A stretch of 64,000 bases of DNA from Parvibaculum sp049651025 (GTDB taxonomy: Bacteria; Pseudomonadota; Alphaproteobacteria; Parvibaculales; Parvibaculaceae), in the NCBI RefSeq assembly GCF_049651025.1, contig NZ_JBASBH010000062.1, forward strand, positions 1 through 64,000, written 5' to 3'. Every line of letters starts with the position of its first letter. The stretch's first letter is position 1. Under the pieces are notes generated by a model. The model had not been told where the DNA came from. It worked only from the letters and a program-made list of their open reading frames with translations, and ran no database searches. A program made the translations under genes and the position numbers. Below, in pieces: positions 33,267-41,665 of this stretch.

Positions 33267-33307
33267 GATCAAATCGGGCTTGCCGCCGCGTCCTCCACCA
33301 TCTAAAA

Positions 33308-33326
33308 ATTAATTGATTTCATTAAT
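33308..33326 (+). promoter_or_regulatory. AT-rich repeat upstream of the sulfatase gene
   Basis: Two ATTAAT hexamers spaced by 7 bases (ATTAAT-TGATTTC-ATTAAT) stand out in GC-rich DNA, 33 bases before the sulfatase start. They may be a regulator site or part of the promoter. Confidence 0.3.
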
Positions 33327-33359
33327 CCATTGGTCGCCAAGCCGGATAAAGGAAACACG

Positions 33360-34898
33360 ATGGCCCGGAAAATCCTTTTCATCACCACCGACCAGATGCG
33401 CTTCGACGCGATCGGCGCGAATGGCGGCAAGGTGGCGCGAACACCGGCGATCGATGCACTTGCCGCGAACGGCATCAATTATACGCGCGCGCATAATCAG
33501 AACGTCGTCTGCATGCCCGCGCGCTCAACCATGATCACCGGCCAGTATGTCTCGACGCATGGCGTCTGGATGAACGGCGTGCCCCTTCCCGTCGATGCGC
33601 CGAGTGTCGCGCAATATCTCCACGAAAAGGGCGGCTATCGCACGGCGCTGATCGGCAAGGCGCATTTCGAGCCGATGCTGGATTTCAAGCAGCAATTCTA
33701 TGAGACCCAGATGGCGCGGCTCGGCGAGTACGGGCCCCATCGTGGCTTCGAGCATATGGAGCTTGCAAGCCATTCGCCGCTGATCCTGCATTACGCCGAA
33801 TGGTTGAAGACGCACGACCCGGATGCTTTCATAAAGTTCTATCCAAACCTCGATGCGAAATTTCAAGTGAACGCAGCAGGCGGCGGCGAAACGGGCGGCT
33901 GCCAGTTGCACTTCAATCAGGTTGCGCGCGAGCACTATCACACCGACTGGGTCGCCGACCGCACCATCGCCTGGCTCGACAGCATCAAGGCCGATGACGA
34001 CTGGTTCTGCTGGATGAGCTTTCCCGATCCGCATCACCCGTGGGATCCGCCCGCGAGCGAGCTTGGCCGCCACCCGTGGAAAGAAACACCGATGCCGGAA
34101 TTCTATCCCGGCTCGAAAGCCAAGATCGAGGAAGTGCTGGCGGGCAAGCCGCGCCACTGGATGGAGTGGTACAAGGGCGAGCGCGTGACGAACTTCGAAG
34201 CACCGCCCGAGTTCCGCGCTTGCGACATGACCGCCGATCAGGTGCGCGAGATCAACGCCTTCACCCATGTCGAAAATGAATTGATCGACGAGGCGGTGGC
34301 GAAAGTCATGGCAGCGATTGCAAAGCGCGGCTGGGGCGATGATGTGGACGTGATCTTCACAACCGACCATGGCGAGTTTCAGGGCGAGTTCGGCCTGCTC
34401 TTCAAGGGGCCCTATCACGTCGATGCGTTGATGCGCTTGCCGATGATCTGGCGTCCGGCGAAGTCGGCGGGCGTCGCATCCGGCAGCGTCGAAGCCCCCG
34501 TCGGCCAGGTCGATCTCGCGCCGACATTTTGCCAGATCGCGGGCCTGCCCGTACCGGACTGGATGCAAGGCAAACCCATGCCGCAAACGGAAACGGAAGC
34601 CGCAGCACAGGGTCGCGAGCGTGTCTTCACCGAATGGGATTGCACGCATGTCGATGGCACGACGGTCGGCCTTCGCACCATCTATCGCGACGGCTACACC
34701 ATCACCGCCTATCTGCCCGGCACGCTTTATGACGGCAGCGAAGGCGAGCTATACGACCACAAGAACGATCCGCAGCAATGGCGGAATCTCTGGAACGACC
34801 CGGCCTATGCGTCTCTCAAGTCCGACCTGCTTGCGGACCTGAAGGACAATCTGCCGGAGGTCCGCGAGCCCAGATTGGAATGCGTCGCGTCGGTATAG
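33360..34898 (+). CDS. Sulfatase family hydrolase
   Basis: A 512-residue alkaline-phosphatase-superfamily enzyme. The metal-binding start is ILFITTDQMRFDAIG. CMPARSTMITG contains CxPxR, the site where cysteine becomes formylglycine. GKAHF holds the conserved lysine and histidine, and the second metal pair is in FTTDHGEFQGEF. There is no signal peptide, so it is probably cytoplasmic, which favours phosphonate or phosphodiester monoesters, or intracellular sulfate esters, over extracellular polysaccharide. AAGGA precedes the ATG. It needs a formylglycine-generating enzyme encoded elsewhere. Confidence 0.93.
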   Translation: MARKILFITTDQMRFDAIGANGGKVARTPAIDALAANGINYTRAHNQNVVCMPARSTMITGQYVSTHGVWMNGVPLPVDAPSVAQYLHEKGGYRTALIGKAHFEPMLDFKQQFYETQMARLGEYGPHRGFEHMELASHSPLILHYAEWLKTHDPDAFIKFYPNLDAKFQVNAAGGGETGGCQLHFNQVAREHYHTDWVADRTIAWLDSIKADDDWFCWMSFPDPHHPWDPPASELGRHPWKETPMPEFYPGSKAKIEEVLAGKPRHWMEWYKGERVTNFEAPPEFRACDMTADQVREINAFTHVENELIDEAVAKVMAAIAKRGWGDDVDVIFTTDHGEFQGEFGLLFKGPYHVDALMRLPMIWRPAKSAGVASGSVEAPVGQVDLAPTFCQIAGLPVPDWMQGKPMPQTETEAAAQGRERVFTEWDCTHVDGTTVGLRTIYRDGYTITAYLPGTLYDGSEGELYDHKNDPQQWRNLWNDPAYASLKSDLLADLKDNLPEVREPRLECVASV

Positions 34899-34918
34899 TG
34901 CCCACGCTTTTTCTTATC

Positions 34919-35010
34919 GTCATGGCCGGACTTGACCCGGCCATCCACGTCTTTCTTTATGTGATGAAGCAAGGAAGACGTGGATACGCGGGGCAAGCCC
35001 GCGTATGACG
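34919..35010. repeat. Three-hairpin palindromic element, GTCAT...CTTG family
   Basis: The 92-bp element begins GTCATGGCCGG and ends CCCGCGTATGAC. It holds three stems: ATGGCCGG/CCGGCCAT with the spacer ACTTGACC, CCACGTCTT/AAGACGTGG, and ATACGCGGG/CCCGCGTAT with loop GCAAG. Its architecture matches the copy at 38035-38116. Confidence 0.82.
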
Positions 35011-35044
35011 AAGAAGTGAAAAGCGTGAACTGACCGGAGCCCCC

Positions 35045-35839
35045 ATGCCCTCTCCCACCCCTCGCATGATCGCGAAAAAAGACGGCGCGATCGGCTGGAT
35101 GATTTTCAACAATCCCGAGCGCCTCAACGCCGTCAGCCTCGACATGTGGGAGGCGGTGCCGAAAATCATCGCCGACTTCGAGGCCGACCCTGAAATCAAG
35201 GTGATCGTGCTGACCGGCGCAGGCGGGAAAGCGTTCGTCGCAGGCGCGGATATTTCCCAGTTCGAGGCCCAGCGCGGCGATCCGGCTAGCGTCATCACTT
35301 ATGAAGACGCAACCATGATCGCCTTTGAAACCATCGCCCGTGCCGAGCGCCCGACCATCGCCATGATCGACGGCTACTGCATCGGCGGCGGCCTTGGCAT
35401 CGCGCTCTCCTGCGACCTGCGTTTCGCCGCCGAAGGATCGACCTTCGGCATACCCGCCGCAAAACTCGGCCTCGCATATGCATCCTCCGGCACGCGCCGT
35501 CTTGTCGATGTCGTCGGCCCCGCCTACGCGAAAGAAATCTTCTTCACCGCGCGACGCTTCACGCATGAGGAAGCGCATGGCATGGGCCTCATCAATCGCG
35601 TCTTCAAGCGCGAGGCGCTCGAGGCCGAGACGCGAGCGACCTGCGCCATCATCGGCGACAACGCGCCGCTGACGGTCATGACGGCGAAAAAGATCGTCGA
35701 CGAAACGCGCAAGGCACCCGAAAATTTCGATGCCAACTATTGCGACCAACTGATCGCCCGCTGTTTTGCGAGCGAAGACTATGCAGAAGGCCGCACGGCT
35801 TTCATGGAAAAGAGAAAGCCCGTCTTCAAGGGCCGCTGA
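35045..35839 (+). CDS. Enoyl-CoA hydratase/isomerase family protein
   Basis: A 264-residue crotonase. VIVLTGAGGKAFVAGADISQ and AMIDGYCIGGGLGIALSCDL are the oxyanion-hole segments. The catalytic loop reads IPAAKLGLAYASSGTRRLVD, lacking the usual catalytic-glutamate pattern. The C-terminus MEKRKPVFKGR is standard. It lies 33 bases before an SDR gene and is probably cotranscribed with it, which suggests consecutive beta-oxidation-like steps (inference). Confidence 0.92.
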   Translation: MPSPTPRMIAKKDGAIGWMIFNNPERLNAVSLDMWEAVPKIIADFEADPEIKVIVLTGAGGKAFVAGADISQFEAQRGDPASVITYEDATMIAFETIARAERPTIAMIDGYCIGGGLGIALSCDLRFAAEGSTFGIPAAKLGLAYASSGTRRLVDVVGPAYAKEIFFTARRFTHEEAHGMGLINRVFKREALEAETRATCAIIGDNAPLTVMTAKKIVDETRKAPENFDANYCDQLIARCFASEDYAEGRTAFMEKRKPVFKGR

Positions 35840-35872
35840 CAAAAAACCAGAAAACACCACAGGGAGAAAATC

Positions 35873-36730
35873 ATGGCAGGAAGACTAGAAGGCAAAGTTG
35901 CAATCATCACAGGCGGCACCAGCGGCATCGGTCGCGGCACGGTCGATCTGTTCCTGAAGGAAGGCGCGAAAGTTGTCGCCGGCGATCTTCAGGATCACAA
36001 GGGCGAAGCGATGGAGCGCGAGCTGGGAGAAAACTTCTCCTATTGCCGCGCCAATGTCGCCATCGAAGCCGAAGTAAAAAATCTGGTCGACCACACGGTC
36101 GGCAAGTTCGGTCGCCTCGACGTACTCTTCAACAATGCCGGTTATGGCGGCGTCGGCGGCGAGTTGCACGAGATCGACATGAACGGCTTTGACGAAACCG
36201 TCGGCGTACTGCTGAAAGGCGTCGTGCTCGGCTATAAATACGCCGTGCCGCATATGACGAAGCAGCAGTCGGGCAGCATCATCTCGACGGCCTCTGTCGC
36301 CGGATTGCAGGCGGGCTACGGCCCCCTCGTCTACAGCGCCTGCAAGGCCGCCGTGCATCACTTCTCGCGTTGCGCCGCGCTGCAACTCGCGCCGCATTTC
36401 GTCCGCTCGAATGCGATCTGCCCCGGCGGCATCGCCACCTCGATCTTCGGCTCGGGGTTGGGCCTCGGCACGCAGGTTGCCGACCAGCTCGCCGAAGTGA
36501 TGAAAATCCACCTCGCCAAAATCCAGCCGACGCCGCGCTCCGGCCTGCCCAGCGACATCGCCGAAACGGCCCTGTTCCTCGCAAGCGACGCATCGAGCTT
36601 CGTCACCGGCCAGACCATCGCCGTCGATGGCGGCTTGACGGCGGGCCCGATGGCCACGCTCGGCAAGCGGATCGACTTCGAAAAAGTCATCGGCGACTTC
36701 CTGGCGGACCTGCCGAAACAAGGCGCCTGA
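35873..36730 (+). CDS. Short-chain dehydrogenase/reductase (SDR)
   Basis: A 285-residue SDR with IITGGTSGIGRGTVDLF, acidic GDLQ after the second strand (NAD preference), NNAG in LFNNAGYGG, Ser in STASVAG and Tyr-Lys in VYSACKAAVHH. An extended C-terminus (TLGKRIDFEKVIGDFLADLP) goes beyond the standard end IAVDGGLTAG. GGGAGAAAATC precedes the ATG. Probably in one operon with the crotonase just upstream. Substrate unknown. Confidence 0.93.
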   Translation: MAGRLEGKVAIITGGTSGIGRGTVDLFLKEGAKVVAGDLQDHKGEAMERELGENFSYCRANVAIEAEVKNLVDHTVGKFGRLDVLFNNAGYGGVGGELHEIDMNGFDETVGVLLKGVVLGYKYAVPHMTKQQSGSIISTASVAGLQAGYGPLVYSACKAAVHHFSRCAALQLAPHFVRSNAICPGGIATSIFGSGLGLGTQVADQLAEVMKIHLAKIQPTPRSGLPSDIAETALFLASDASSFVTGQTIAVDGGLTAGPMATLGKRIDFEKVIGDFLADLPKQGA

Positions 36731-36795
36731 AGCCGGAAACGTTTTGGCAACCATCCGCGCCTAGGCTCGCTCCCGGACCGCTCCGGTCCGGGACG

Positions 36796-37152
36796 ATGCC
36801 CATGCCGAAACACTCCGAATTGCCCCCTGTCAGCACCGATGAAGCCCGCGACCGCCGCGGCTTTCGACGTATTGGTACACGCATTGAGGGCCGCATCGTC
36901 TTTGCGGGCGTCGACAGCGATTGCATCGTCCATGAAATGTCGGCGACCGGGGCCCTTGTCGAATGCCTGCCCCTCCCCGCGCTTGGCGCGCAGCTCGCGC
37001 TTGATGTGCCGAATGTCGGCTGCGCCCTTGGCCGCGCGGTCCGTCACGAAGACAACCTCGTCTGCATCGAACTGACGACCGCGCCGGAAAAACGCGACCG
37101 CCTCGCCGACAAGCTGATCCTGGCCGCCTTCCATTTCCCGCCTGACGAGTAG
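36796..37152 (+). CDS. Single PilZ-domain protein with degenerate motifs
   Basis: A 118-residue protein. The RxxxR region reads DRRGFRRIGTRIEG, and the second motif is EMSATG instead of DxSxxG, with Glu replacing Asp. Later strands ALVECLPLPALGAQLALDVP and GRAVRHEDNLVCIELTT complete the barrel. The binding of c-di-GMP is therefore possible but uncertain. The start could also be two codons later; neither has a strong ribosome binding site. It sits between two SDR genes on the same strand. Confidence 0.82.
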   Translation: MPMPKHSELPPVSTDEARDRRGFRRIGTRIEGRIVFAGVDSDCIVHEMSATGALVECLPLPALGAQLALDVPNVGCALGRAVRHEDNLVCIELTTAPEKRDRLADKLILAAFHFPPDE

Positions 37153-37233
37153 TCAGAGGCGCATCTCGCTTGTGGGCCTGAGCCGCCCGAGCCGCTACAC
37201 TCTCCGCAAAACTCATACCTCCGGGGAGCTCAC

Positions 37234-38022
37234 ATGACACTCAAGGACAAGGTTTCGATCGTTACCGGCTCGGCCACCGGCCTCGGCGCTGCCGTTGCCA
37301 TCATGCTGGCCGAACGCGGCAGCAAGGTCGTCATCAACTACACAAAGAGCGAAAAGGAAGCGAAAGAAACGCTCGCCCTCTGCAAGGCCAAGGGCGTTGA
37401 CGCCATTCTCGCCCAGGGCGATGTCGGCAATGACGACGACTGCAAGAAAATCGCGCAGGCTGCCGTCGACGCATGGGGCCGCATCGACATTCTCGTCAAC
37501 AATGCTGGCACCACGCAGTTCGCAAGCCACTCCGATCTCGACGCACTGACGGCGGAGGATTTCCTCTGGATCTACAAGGTGAATGTCGTCGGTGCCTATC
37601 AGATGATCCGCGCCTGCGCGCCCGAAATGAAAAAGACGGGCAAGGGCTCCGTCGTCAACATCTCGTCAATCGCGGGCGTCACCGGCATCGGTTCCTCCGT
37701 CGCCTATGCAGCGTCCAAGGGCGCGCTCAATACCATGACGCTCTCGCTCGCCCGTTCGCTCGCACCCGTGATCCGCGTCAACGCCGTCTGCCCCGGCTTC
37801 ATCGGCACGCGCTGGTTCTCCGACCGCTTCGGCGAGGAGCAGTACAAGAAAATCATCAAGCAGCAGGAAGCCTCCACCCCGCTCGCCCGCGCTGGCACGC
37901 CGCACGACATCGCGACATCCGTCGTGTTCTTTGCCGGCGAAGGCTCGGACCACATCACCGGCGAAACGCTCATCACCGACGCAGGAATGCATCTGGGCTT
38001 CGCGCCGCTGGTGGCGAGGTAG
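37234..38022 (+). CDS. Short-chain dehydrogenase/reductase (FabG-like SDR)
   Basis: A 262-residue SDR: IVTGSATGLGAAVAIML, then VVINYTKSEKEAKET with a basic pattern suggesting NADP, NNAG in LVNNAGTTQFA, Ser in NISSIAGVTG, and Tyr-Lys in AYAASKGALN. The C-terminus ITGETLITDAGMHLG is typical. CCGGGGAG precedes the ATG. It is the third SDR within 10 kb. The short distance to the PilZ gene (81 bases) leaves cotranscription open. Confidence 0.93.
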   Translation: MTLKDKVSIVTGSATGLGAAVAIMLAERGSKVVINYTKSEKEAKETLALCKAKGVDAILAQGDVGNDDDCKKIAQAAVDAWGRIDILVNNAGTTQFASHSDLDALTAEDFLWIYKVNVVGAYQMIRACAPEMKKTGKGSVVNISSIAGVTGIGSSVAYAASKGALNTMTLSLARSLAPVIRVNAVCPGFIGTRWFSDRFGEEQYKKIIKQQEASTPLARAGTPHDIATSVVFFAGEGSDHITGETLITDAGMHLGFAPLVAR

Positions 38023-38034
38023 TTTCAATTATTT

Positions 38035-38116
38035 GTCACCCCGGGCTTGTCCCGGGGTCCAGGGGCCGCGCACGCTGCGTTTGTGGCTCTGGATCCCGGA
38101 ACGAGCCCGGGATGAC
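38035..38116. repeat. Palindromic element, GTCA...CTTG family
   Basis: An 82-bp element starting GTCACCCCGGGCTTGTCCCG and ending CGAGCCCGGGATGAC. It has terminal hairpins and an inner GGTCCAGGGGCC/GGCTCTGGATC pairing. Same plan as the element at 34919-35010. It separates convergent genes and may act as a terminator. Confidence 0.8.
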
Positions 38117-38134
38117 AGCAGAAATATTTTCCCC

Positions 38135-38881
38135 TCACTCCTCCAGAAACTTCAGCACCGCGTCCTTATAGGCGTGATCGCCGACGGTTCGCATGTGATC
38201 GCGTTTGGGCACCGTGAAGCTCGTCGCGCCGGGTATGCGCGCGGCAAGCGGCGCGGCTGGTCCGGCCTGATCGTCGGTTTCCCCCGCAACGATCAGCACG
38301 GGCCGCGTAATGCGCGCAAGGCTGTCTGCCGGAAAATCATCGCGAACCGCCTCAAAACAAGCGGCAAGCGCGAGGTGGTCCTGCTTGTTCTGATCGGCAA
38401 AGGTGCGGAACAGCTTCGCGCCGGGGCTATGGATCGACGACGGATCGTCAGTCAGCAAAGCATCGACAACCGAAGCGGATTCCTTGTCCTTGTCGAGCAG
38501 CCGCTCACCGACGCCCGCCGCGATCACCCTGTCAAAACGCTCCGGCCACGTCGCAGCCGCCACCAGTGACACCATACCCCCCATGGAATATCCCATGAGG
38601 TCGACGCCCGGCTCACCCAGATGATCCATCAATGCGATGACATCGCCTGCCATCGCCTCAAGCGTATAGTCGGCAGCGTCATGCGGCTTGTCGCTCGCAC
38701 CATGTCCGCGCCCGTCCGGCATGATGACGCGTCGCCCCGCATCGACCAGCGCACGCGACCAGCCGGTCGCCACCCAGTTCACCTCATGCGTCGAGGCAAA
38801 CCCGTGAACGAGCACAATCGGCGAGCCTTCACCCACCATGCGATAGGCAAGTTTCAATCCGTCGGAGTCGAAATATTTCAT
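38135..38881 (-). CDS. Alpha/beta hydrolase
   Basis: A 248-residue hydrolase with IVLVHGFASTHEVNW (oxyanion hole), the nucleophile elbow GYSMGG (Ser near residue 99), the acid residue in VAGETDDQAG, and the C-terminal histidine in KRDHMRTVGD. No signal peptide. I chose MKYFDSDGLKLAY as the start because GAGGTG lies 4 bases upstream. Substrate unknown. It is divergent from the M20 hydrolase gene. Confidence 0.9.
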   Translation of the reverse strand: MKYFDSDGLKLAYRMVGEGSPIVLVHGFASTHEVNWVATGWSRALVDAGRRVIMPDGRGHGASDKPHDAADYTLEAMAGDVIALMDHLGEPGVDLMGYSMGGMVSLVAAATWPERFDRVIAAGVGERLLDKDKESASVVDALLTDDPSSIHSPGAKLFRTFADQNKQDHLALAACFEAVRDDFPADSLARITRPVLIVAGETDDQAGPAAPLAARIPGATSFTVPKRDHMRTVGDHAYKDAVLKFLEE

Positions 38882-38982
38882 GGGACACCTCTCAAACAAT
38901 CGCTCCAGTCTAGGGACAGGAACGACAGGTGGAAAGATGCGCGGCGCGGGGCTAGAATTCACCAAAATCGGGAGGATGAACA

Positions 38983-40245
38983 ATGACAGTTGCAACTTTG
39001 AAACGTGAAGTTTGTGATGCGATCGACGCGATGGCACCCGCGCTCATCGAGGTGAGCCACGCAATTCACGCAAAACCCGAACTCGCCTTTCAGGAATTCG
39101 AGGCCGCCAAACTCCTGACATCGCGTATCGAAGCCGCGGGCCTCTCCGTAACGCGCGGCGCCTTCGGCCTGCCGACCGCCTATGCGTCGAGCTTTGGCCC
39201 CGAGGGCAAGCCCGAAGTCGCAATCCTTTCGGAATATGACGCCCTGCCCGGCATCGGCCACTCCTGCGGCCACAACATCATTGCAACGACGGGCCTCGGC
39301 GCTTCGCTGGCGCTTGCAAAGCTCGGGCAAAACCTTCCCGGCCGCGTTCGCTATCTCGGCACGCCCGCCGAAGAGCGTGGCGGCGGCAAGGAATTGATGG
39401 CGCAGAAAGGCGCGTTCGACCGCCTCGACGCCGCCATGATGGTGCATCCAGCAGGCATCGACCTCATCACCATGCCCTGCATCTGCGTTTCGGAAGTCGT
39501 CGTCGTTTACAAGGGCAAGAGCGCCCATGCCTCCGCCATTCCGCATGCCGGTCTCAATGCGCTTGACGCTCTCATCACCGCCTACCAATCCATCGCCCAG
39601 CTTCGCCAGCACATCAAATCGACCGAGCGCATTCACGGCATCATCACCAAGGGCGGCAATGCGCCGAACATCGTGCCGGACGAGACGGAGGGTTTCTTCT
39701 ATGTGCGCGCGGCACAAGCCGAAGAACTCGCGGCACTGAAGAAGCGCGTGCAGGCCTGCTTCGAGGCGGGCGCATTGGCAACCGGCTGCACGGTCGAAAT
39801 CAAATGGGCCATGGCCGACTACCTCGACCTCAAGACCAGTATGCCGATCGCGCGTTCATACGAAGCGAACATGAATACCGTGGGTCGCAAATTCTTCCCG
39901 CTTGAAAAACTGCCGGGCGGGTCGGCGGGCAGCACGGATATGGGCAATGTCAGCCATCGCGTGCCCTCGATCCATCCGATGATCTCCTGCGCGCCGCCGA
40001 ATGTCGTCATTCACAATCCCGAATTCGCACGCTGGGCGGGCGGCGAACTTGGCGACAAAGCATGCATCGATGGCGCGAAAGCGCTTGCCATGACGGCACT
40101 CGACTTCATGACGGACGCAAGCTTGCGCCAAGCGGCTCGAGACGAGTTCGCCGCAAGCGCCGACGCCTCAGCGCGCTCCGTTGCCAGCGCCTATGACGCC
40201 CATGGAAACGCGCTTATCGGCGGGTGCGGCTGCGGCGGCCACTAG
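38983..40245 (+). CDS. M20 family metallohydrolase (AbgB-like amidohydrolase)
   Basis: A 420-residue zinc or manganese hydrolase of the M20D type. Metal ligands are placed in SEYDALPGIGHSCGHN (Cys and His), PAEERGGGK (Glu) and VHPAG (His). The lid domain spans about residues 178-300. The tail ends GGCGCGGH, an unusual Cys/Gly motif that could bind metal. Relatives cleave p-aminobenzoyl-glutamate or acyl-amino acids. The neighbouring MelB-like transporters are convergent, so any link is speculative. Confidence 0.9.
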   Translation: MTVATLKREVCDAIDAMAPALIEVSHAIHAKPELAFQEFEAAKLLTSRIEAAGLSVTRGAFGLPTAYASSFGPEGKPEVAILSEYDALPGIGHSCGHNIIATTGLGASLALAKLGQNLPGRVRYLGTPAEERGGGKELMAQKGAFDRLDAAMMVHPAGIDLITMPCICVSEVVVVYKGKSAHASAIPHAGLNALDALITAYQSIAQLRQHIKSTERIHGIITKGGNAPNIVPDETEGFFYVRAAQAEELAALKKRVQACFEAGALATGCTVEIKWAMADYLDLKTSMPIARSYEANMNTVGRKFFPLEKLPGGSAGSTDMGNVSHRVPSIHPMISCAPPNVVIHNPEFARWAGGELGDKACIDGAKALAMTALDFMTDASLRQAARDEFAASADASARSVASAYDAHGNALIGGCGCGGH

Positions 40246-40247
40246 GC

Positions 40248-41612
40248 CTACTGCAGCGGCGGCATCTCCATGCTCTCAATTTCCTCGACGACGCGCTCGT
40301 CGAGGATCTTGCGGAGTTCCTGCTGCTCCTTGAGGCCGATGGGGAAATTCCACATCACCGCCATCACGAAGAGATTGCAGAAGAACGGCACAGCCACATA
40401 AAGAATATTGACGTGCTGAAGCGTCTCCGCGCTGTTCGTGCCTGTCGGATTGAACCCGATGAAATCGAGCGCCCAATAGACAACGCCGATGGCAATGGCG
40501 CTGCCGACCTTCGCGGTGAAGGTGAGCAGCGCATAGAACAACCCGGTGCGCCGCTGCCCCGTATGCACTTCGTCATAGTCGCCGATGTCGGCCATGATCG
40601 AACGATAAAGCACCGTCAGGCTGGCGACATTGACGCCGAGAAATACCAGCACAAGCGAGGCGACAAGAATATTCCCCGGCGGAATGAGAAACAGCGTCGG
40701 CACAAAAATGACGTTGAAGAGCGACGCTCCGATCACGGTGCGATGCTTGCCAAAGCGATAGCTGAGTTTCAGCACCACCGGAATGAAGCCGACGCCCGCG
40801 AAAAAATAAAGCAGCAGCAACAGGCTCGCATAATTTCCGACCTGCCAGACATAGGTCGCTTCATAGATGAACATCGCGCCAAGCGCCGAGCCGGAGAAGC
40901 CGCTTGCCAGATCGGATACGACGAGACGCTGCAAGGCATGATTTGAAAACAGCGGCCCGATCGCCTTGGCCAATGAAATTTTCGGCTGCGGCCTGACCTC
41001 ACGCTCCCCCATGCTGAAGATGGCGAGCAGCACCGTCAGCGGCAGCGCAATAATGATGAACCAGCCCATGACGGCAACGCGGTCGGTTTCAACATTCTCG
41101 CCGCCGACTTTTTCAATGATCGCAGGCAGCATCAGAACCAGCGGCACACCAAGCGTCGTCAGCCCTTCCCGCCAGGCCTGAATGCGCGAGCGCTCGTTAT
41201 ATTCGTCGCTGAGTTCCGCGCCCCACGACATATGGGCAAGCAGGATCATCGTGAAACCGAGATAAAGTCCCAGGAGGCCAAAGAGCAGATATTCCGCAGT
41301 CACCGGCGCAGTGGGGATGAAGATGTAATAGCTCGACACCATGATGATCGGCACGGAGAGCACGACCCAGACCCGACGCCGTCCCCAGCGGGTGATAAAT
41401 CTGTCGGATAAAATTCCAAGTACCGGATCGACAACCACGTCCCAAAGCCGCGCCAGCATGAAGATCGTGCCGACCGCCGCAAGACCAAGCCCCATGGATC
41501 CCGCATAAAAAGGCGGTAGATAAACAGCTAGTGGCAGTCCAAGCGCAGCGATGGGTATGGACGGCCCGGAGAATGCGAGCAGCCTCATCGCGGAAAGTTT
41601 AGGGTCGGCCAT
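40248..41612 (-). CDS. MFS transporter, MelB/GPH-like
   Basis: A 454-residue transporter with about 12 membrane segments. Family marks are YAGSMGLGLAAVGTIFMLAR, DPVLGILSDRFITRWGRRR (the A-like motif) and AHMSWGAELSDEYNERSRIQ. The GPH/MelB family couples sugar or glycoside uptake to cations, but related branches carry other organics. The C-terminus is a charged tail, EQQELRKILDERVVEEIESM. It follows a paralogue encoded upstream on the same strand, 53 bases away. Confidence 0.9.
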   Translation of the reverse strand: MADPKLSAMRLLAFSGPSIPIAALGLPLAVYLPPFYAGSMGLGLAAVGTIFMLARLWDVVVDPVLGILSDRFITRWGRRRVWVVLSVPIIMVSSYYIFIPTAPVTAEYLLFGLLGLYLGFTMILLAHMSWGAELSDEYNERSRIQAWREGLTTLGVPLVLMLPAIIEKVGGENVETDRVAVMGWFIIIALPLTVLLAIFSMGEREVRPQPKISLAKAIGPLFSNHALQRLVVSDLASGFSGSALGAMFIYEATYVWQVGNYASLLLLLYFFAGVGFIPVVLKLSYRFGKHRTVIGASLFNVIFVPTLFLIPPGNILVASLVLVFLGVNVASLTVLYRSIMADIGDYDEVHTGQRRTGLFYALLTFTAKVGSAIAIGVVYWALDFIGFNPTGTNSAETLQHVNILYVAVPFFCNLFVMAVMWNFPIGLKEQQELRKILDERVVEEIESMEMPPLQ

Positions 41613-41665
41613 AGCCGGTTAGCTCCTGGAGTGAGAGCAACGGCGACGAATGTCCCGTTGAAGTA

